This document shows positions 59,441-64,000 of a stretch of DNA of 64,000 nucleotides, one piece after another. This DNA comes from Trema orientale. Taxonomy: Eukaryota; Streptophyta; Magnoliopsida; Rosales; Cannabaceae. Within the stretch, counting starts at the first letter, position 1. The number at the start of each line of letters is the position of its first letter. A program made the position numbers and the translations under genes. The notes below the pieces were generated by a model that had not been told where the DNA came from, ran no database searches, and was given only the letters and a program-made list of their open reading frames with translations. The stretch covers positions 1,147,890-1,211,889 of the forward strand of contig JXTC01000047.1 of NCBI GenBank assembly GCA_002914845.1. Reading direction: 5' to 3'.

Positions 59441-62400
59441 TCACAGACGAATGTTGCACATAACTACAGTATTGAAATCCAATGAATTGGAGAAAGGTGA
59501 CTTGGTAATGAGAGATCTCCATGTCTTCCTCTTGGGATTGTAAATTTGAATATACAATCTTCCTGTCTTCTTATGCTGTCGGGATCTTCGGCAGTCTGGC
59601 GACTCACCAGCCTTCTTAAGGGTAATTACATGCAACTCACCATCCAATACAACAAAACTAAATGATGAGCTGCGCCCCACTTCTTTTGGCACTCGTGACT
59701 CCTCCCACCAACGGTTTGAAGCCATATCATACCTGCAACGCATTGAGCAGATCTTAGTAAATAAGCACGATATGGAAGCAAGACAGAAAGTAGAGACTCT
59801 TTCAGAGTTGTTGTCTGCAAAATTGCAGTGCAAATTTTCAGGGGCCTAAATGCTAAGGAATCACTCAAGTTAAAGGATTCACATCAATGACTATACATAA
59901 GACAGCATAGTTAACAAGACACAATTTTAGCATAAAACTTAACCAAGGCATCTGTATTTTTCTAAAAAAAATACTTATCCTCCCGCTGAAGCCTACAATC
60001 TTAGGAAGGAGTAAAAATCTAGCATATTGCCAGGTAGATCCCTATGAGGAATCGAACCCCAGAACTCATGGAAGCAAACCATGGGCCAGACCACTCAACC
60101 TATAACCCTCACAGGTCGTACATGCACTCTAACATAAATTGCCGTTCAAAACTGTTAATTCCCTAAAAGAAAAAAATAAAGCATGATTTTGCTAGAAGCA
60201 GCTCTAATCAATCAAACCATAAAGAACAACTGCGGCATTAACTCATATGTTTGGAAGAAATCCAGGGATCAGGTCCTAAACCCAAAGGGGGAACGGGTGG
60301 TCCCATTTCAGAGGATGAATTGTTGTCTAACAATCATAATTAAATTTCTCATCTGATTCATGCTACTGACAAATACTTAGCATAGTTTACACTAATCTCA
60401 ATCTGCAACAAAACTGCATCGAGGATGTTTTGTTTGCTTTCACTCCAAAGCCTTTTTTTCTTTTTTTAAAAATTAGCGAGACCAAGGGTTCAAAATAGAA
60501 GTTAATGCTCACTATCTGGGCTCCTTGCCATTCCCCATCTTATTTTTCTTTACTTTGGAAATAATTTCCTGAGACCTTCCCTCTGCACTAATACTTGAGA
60601 CCAAAAGCCCAGATTAATTTACCAACAACTAACAAATCTGTAGGTTGATTTCCCTACTTAGTTATGACTTAATTTTAGGCTCTAACCATAATTGATAAAA
60701 AACCTATCCAAAACTTCGAGCCCTGGATCTATATCAAATCTAAAAACAACTCTGTTCGGGTAAGAGCAAATCCTACACACGATATGTGATAACAAATTCA
60801 GAGTTACAGCATTTCACATAACAAAGTGGACTCCTAAGCTTCTTGCTTATTGTATCAAATTGCAATGCAATAATATCTTTGTCAAGATCGGTGAAATTCA
60901 TTTGCAAATATGATATTGTCCTTACTCCTTAGCTCTTTCTTTGTCTTCTTCTGCTGGCAGGAAGCGAGGAAGCTTAGTCCCCTGAACCCAAGGGACTTCC
61001 AACTTCAAAGGTATAAGTATTAAAGTAGATCATTTACACACCGCCAATAAATAGGCAAGGAGCAAGATAGAATTGAGCTTGCTAGTTTGGCATTATAAGT
61101 TTTAAGATACATACTACACAAACTCACAAACACATTCAAATTCATGTGTATCTTCTCTGTTTCATCATTTTCTTTGGTTCATAGGAACCTATTATTATTA
61201 CTCACCCTATATTATTACTCATTAGATACAAATCTAAATTAAAAGCCTGAAAAATGATTATTCCAGCCAACAAGAAAACACAAGGGACAACACACATATG
61301 CATATATCCTCTCTGTTTAATCATTTATTTCAGATCATAGGAACTTAGTATTACTCGCTAGAACCAAAAAACTAAATCAGCAACCTGAACAATGCTGGTT
61401 CCAGCTTAAAAATAAAGATATGCAACCATGAAAGTATTCATAGTAGTTAAGACTAAAAAGTTTGCTAAAGTTATAGACACTAAATGACTAACTTCATGCA
61501 GTAGGAACCAACAGTAAAACAAACAAAGGCAATATCAAAAATAAAAGCATTCCGGATATCGAAATAAAAACCTGAGAATGTCAGTCCCATCAAGCATGTA
61601 GACCCCAGGACGTCCATGATCCTCATCCTCAACCACGACAATCTTCCCAAGCCTCGTCCTCTCCCCAGTACCCCACATATCCCCAACCTCTCGCCATTTC
61701 CCACCACCATTTTCATTCTTCAATCCCATAACTACAGCGTCTCTATAGTATTCATCAACAGGAAACACCCCCGATATCGTCCTCGATTCGCCATAGCCAC
61801 CCATCACCCAAAACTCACTCTCCTCCCGATCCTTAACAAAGAATCCCACACACCCAGCTCGAAAGCTCGGTAACCCATCAAGCGAAACCCACTCGTCTCT
61901 CTCGATATCATACCTTTCAACCGAGCTTATCCTACTCCCGGCCGCAGCAAACAACGTGTGGCGCGACCCGCCTCCCGCGACGATAATCTGCCCCGACTTC
62001 GGCACCGCCGCGCAGGCAAAGCTCCCGCGCGGCGACAGCATCGGCGCGAGGCGGTCCCACGACCAGGTGTAGAAATCGAACCGGAACGCGGCGGAGGACG
62101 GCGAGGGACGGTCCAAGGGGAACGATCGGGTGTCGAACAAGGAGCCGCCGAGGACGTAGAGGTAAGGGCCGACGGCAATGGAGGTAAAATTACAGAGTCC
62201 GTACAGGTTGGGGTTACAGGGCATGGGAGGGAGAGGGCACCAAGCGAGATTCTGGGGGTCGAAGAGGTAAGGGGAGGAGACAGAGGGGTCTTGTGGGAAT
62301 ATACAGAGGAGGTGGGAGAGGTTCCGGTGGGTATGGCGGAGAGAAATTAGGGCTCTGGAGGATAGGAAGAGCCTCCAGGATCTGCAGATGGATTTGAGGC

Positions 62401-62575
62401 GGCCATGGTGGGAGTAGGTGATGAAGGAGAGGATCAAGGCTCCGACGTCGTTGGGGAGGCCTGGAATTAGGGTTAGGGTTTGGGTTTCTTCGATCAGAGA
62501 TGGTGATGACGATAGTGATGGTGGTGGTGATGAAATCGTTGATGAAGAAGAAGAAGAAGACGGAGAATGGGTCAT
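59441..62575 (-). CDS. OR23: F-box/kelch-repeat protein, OR23-like (two exons, 431 aa)
   Basis: Exon 1 is 61572-62575 and exon 2 is 59441-59732, joined across a 1839 bp intron with GT (61571-61570) and AG (59734-59733) ends. Together they give 1296 bases, 431 residues plus stop, close to the ~440 residues I recall for Arabidopsis F-box/kelch-repeat protein OR23. After a Ser-rich N-terminus (about 1-27), the F-box covers about 36-80 (LIPGLPNDVGALILSF, then KSICRSWRLFLSS). Kelch-type blades follow: YLYVLGGSLFDTR at about 138-150, QIIVAGGGSRHTL, and EFWVMGGYGESRT. Exon 2 ends TVVMCNIRL, very like the Arabidopsis C-terminus as I recall it. F-box/kelch proteins recruit targets to SCF ubiquitin ligases; the target here is unknown. 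It is a single-copy host gene beside the peptide cluster. Confidence 0.92.
59733..61571 (-). other. Intron of the OR23-like gene
   Basis: GT..AG borders read on the minus strand: CTCAG/GTTTTTATTT and GCGTTGCAG/GTATGATATG. Splitting an Arg codon (AG/G) restores the conserved ILRYDMASNRWW text. It contains a SINE. Confidence 0.88.
59965..60117 (-). mobile_element. tRNA-derived SINE in the OR23 intron
   Basis: On the minus strand, a box A-like TGAGTGGTCTGG and an exact consensus box B, GGTTCGATTCC, lie about 40 bp apart, followed by a body and a T-rich end near 59965. That is a pol III head typical of plant SINEs. No cloverleaf with an acceptor stem is evident, so it is not a tRNA gene. Confidence 0.65.
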
Positions 62576-63116
62576 CGCAAATTCGCAATCTCTTTGTCTG
62601 GCTTCCAGAAATGGGCGTCAAAACCTTTTTTAAACTCCCTCTCTCTCTCTCTCTATCTCTATCTGGACTCTGTTTTCGTGGCTACTCTATGTCGTTTTGA
62701 TGCTAAACGACAAGCCTGTTATCTTTAGAAATGCGAATGAAAAAACATGTCGTTCTGAAAACCAAAGGTAAACGACTTGTCGTTTAAATATGATATGCTG
62801 CATTTGAGATTTTGGACCATTTGTCGATTCTAGACAAAGTGTTATAAAAATGATAATATCCACCTTCTAAATTACGAATAATAGTGCCAAATATGCATGA
62901 CTAATATATGGTGTTTAATTATTGCATAAGCAAAATTTGGTTCTTCTCTTTTTAGTAGATGAAAATGCTAATATTTAAAGATGATGACAATACTAAAATT
63001 TAAAAAATATAAATAAACGTAAGGCAAAGGTAATTTGAGATAAGACTTAAGTAAGAGGACGCTTAAATTTAACAATTGAAACACAAAGTACATAACCTAG
63101 TAAAAATAGATAAAAT
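62576..63116. other. Upstream region of the OR23-like gene
   Basis: A CT-rich microsatellite (GA on the gene's strand) at about 62638-62662 lies in the probable 5' leader. No clear TATA box is seen, as is common for housekeeping-like plant genes. The rest is AT-rich non-coding sequence. Confidence 0.5.
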
Positions 63117-63280
63117 CAAGCAACGGTTGAAAACCATACGTAAAAACTCCTTTAGTAATTGAATTATAACAAATTATCATGATATCTCACGTATTTTAGA
63201 TGTTTAGACATAGACTAAATTGTATGAAACTCTTACTCTCACAACGGATGTGAGAGACAAATAATATAGCCATGACAGGC
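63117..63280. repeat. Direct repeat, first copy
   Basis: CAAGCAACGGTTGAAAACC onward is repeated almost unchanged at 63843-64000. Only a few differences are visible (for example a 5 bp gap after CAACGGA). Confidence 0.85.
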
Positions 63281-63734
63281 GAACGACGACGTAGAGTTAG
63301 ACATGGTCAACAAATTAATATTTGTTAGTTATTATTATTACTAGTTTTTATGAAAGTATGTGCCATTTTGGTTCATTTTGTGATTAGATTTCCTGATTTT
63401 GTGAAAGTTGTGATTTATGCTTGTGGTAGCTTTCTTTAAGTATTTTGCATTGTAGTAATCATTCTAGTAATGAAATTGATATCAGGTCCTCCACACACCT
63501 TACCACAGAGGATACTGACCCTTTTCACTATCTTTAAGTAACATTACACCTGCAATATAAGAAATTATTTGTTCTGTGAACTTGTGGAATCCTTGAATTA
63601 TATGAAAAGTTGTATTTGTTATTCTGTTATACCTAAAGCATAAATATCTAAATCTGTTATTCCAACGTACGTGAGGCATGAATATGTGGTATATTTATAT
63701 TGCCTGACCAGTATTAGTGAATAGGGTGTGGCGG
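63281..63734. other. Non-coding
   Basis: No gene or recognised element. The text 'CTTACCACAGAGGATACTGACCC' type blocks near 63500 hint at LTR-like sequence but no ends were found. Confidence 0.4.
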
Positions 63735-63836
63735 GCCAGCGCCCAATTATCTGGTTCCTTCGGGAACATTATCTGGTTCCTTCGGGGACATTATCTGGTT
63801 CCTTCGGGGATAATATTTAGTTCTTTCGGGAACACT
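63735..63836. repeat. Minisatellite, about 22 bp x 4
   Basis: Units of the form ATTATCTGGTTCCTTCGGGA; the last one is diverged (TAGTTCTTTCGGGAAC). Each contains the small inverted repeat GTTCCTTCGGGAAC. Confidence 0.8.
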
Positions 63837-63842
63837 CTGATN

Positions 63843-64000
63843 CAAGCAACGGTTGAAAACCATACGTAAAAACTCCTTTAGTAATTGAATTATAACAAAT
63901 TATCATGATATCTCACGTATTTTAGATGTTTAGACATGGACTAAATTGTATGAAACTCTTACTCTCACAACGGAGAGACAAATAATATAGCCATGAGCAT
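63843..64000. repeat. Direct repeat, second copy, beginning at an N
   Basis: Starts right after the single N at 63842 and copies 63117-63280. It is either a true duplication or an assembly overlap joined through an N. Confidence 0.85.

Noticed and set aside
59441-59833. 130-residue frame as a separate gene
   Set aside because: Its N-terminal part is intron sequence. The C-terminal 97 residues complete the OR23-like protein through a clean GT-AG join.
60040-60117. Possible tRNA gene
   Set aside because: Box A and B are present, but I see no paired acceptor stem or clear anticodon arm. A SINE head fits better.
61616-62633. Plus-strand frames across the OR23 exon (for example 61958-62350)
   Set aside because: They are antisense shadows of a GC-rich exon whose minus-strand frame matches a known family.
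63735-63836. CRISPR-like array
   Set aside because: Units are adjacent with no unique spacers, and this is a plant genome. It is a minisatellite.

Overview
This is nuclear DNA from a flowering plant, most likely a eudicot. It is AT-rich and full of Ty1/copia and Ty3/gypsy LTR elements, MITEs and tRNA-derived SINEs. It carries one clearly recognisable spliced host gene, an F-box/kelch protein of the Arabidopsis OR23 type. The species cannot be named from sequence alone. There is a run of Ns at 12053-12312 and a single N at 63842.

The main content, from about 2.0 to 58.3 kb, is a tandemly duplicated cluster of very small secreted-peptide precursor genes that I cannot match to a named family. 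Two related types occur. Type A lies on the plus strand, with coding copies at 2570, 7509, 25983 and 35876, broken copies at 23886 and 33811, and gene-less promoter or 3' remnants near 5.1 and 53.4 kb. Type B lies on the minus strand, with whole copies at 37659-37952 and 56609-56992, one copy split by a gypsy element (9472-9536 and 19495-19713), one truncated copy at 6490-6693, and a promoter-only remnant near 53.1 kb. Both types have a signal peptide, then (E)GGRVL, a proline-rich middle, and a C-terminal RNFAGG core. The repeating unit is A(+) then B(-), tail to tail, followed by a conserved spacer. Type A promoters share a paired AGTCAA (W-box core on the other strand), a TATA box about 160-180 bp before the ATG, and a 3' AATAAA signal.

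Elements inserted into this cluster: a Ty3/gypsy element at 9537-19494 (itself carrying a copia-type LTR with the N gap) that splits a type B gene; a solo gypsy-type LTR at 21139-23770; a copia LTR remnant at 24778-25172; a gypsy pol fragment at about 26968-28123; a young copia element at 28252-32931; and a nest at 39230-53015 in which an old copia element was entered by a coding-poor gypsy element (39730-47027, with a CACTA-like end inside) and by another copia element (47625-52241). Smaller elements are a CACTA-like MITE at 3900-4298, a Mutator-like MITE at about 55722-56255, and SINEs at 53575-53905 and in the OR23 intron.

From 59.4 to 62.6 kb is the two-exon OR23-like gene on the minus strand. 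The last 1.4 kb is non-coding, with a short minisatellite and a direct repeat that flanks a single N. The peptide genes most plausibly act as secreted signalling precursors (inference). Their number, decay and re-duplication point to a fast-changing stress or immunity type locus.
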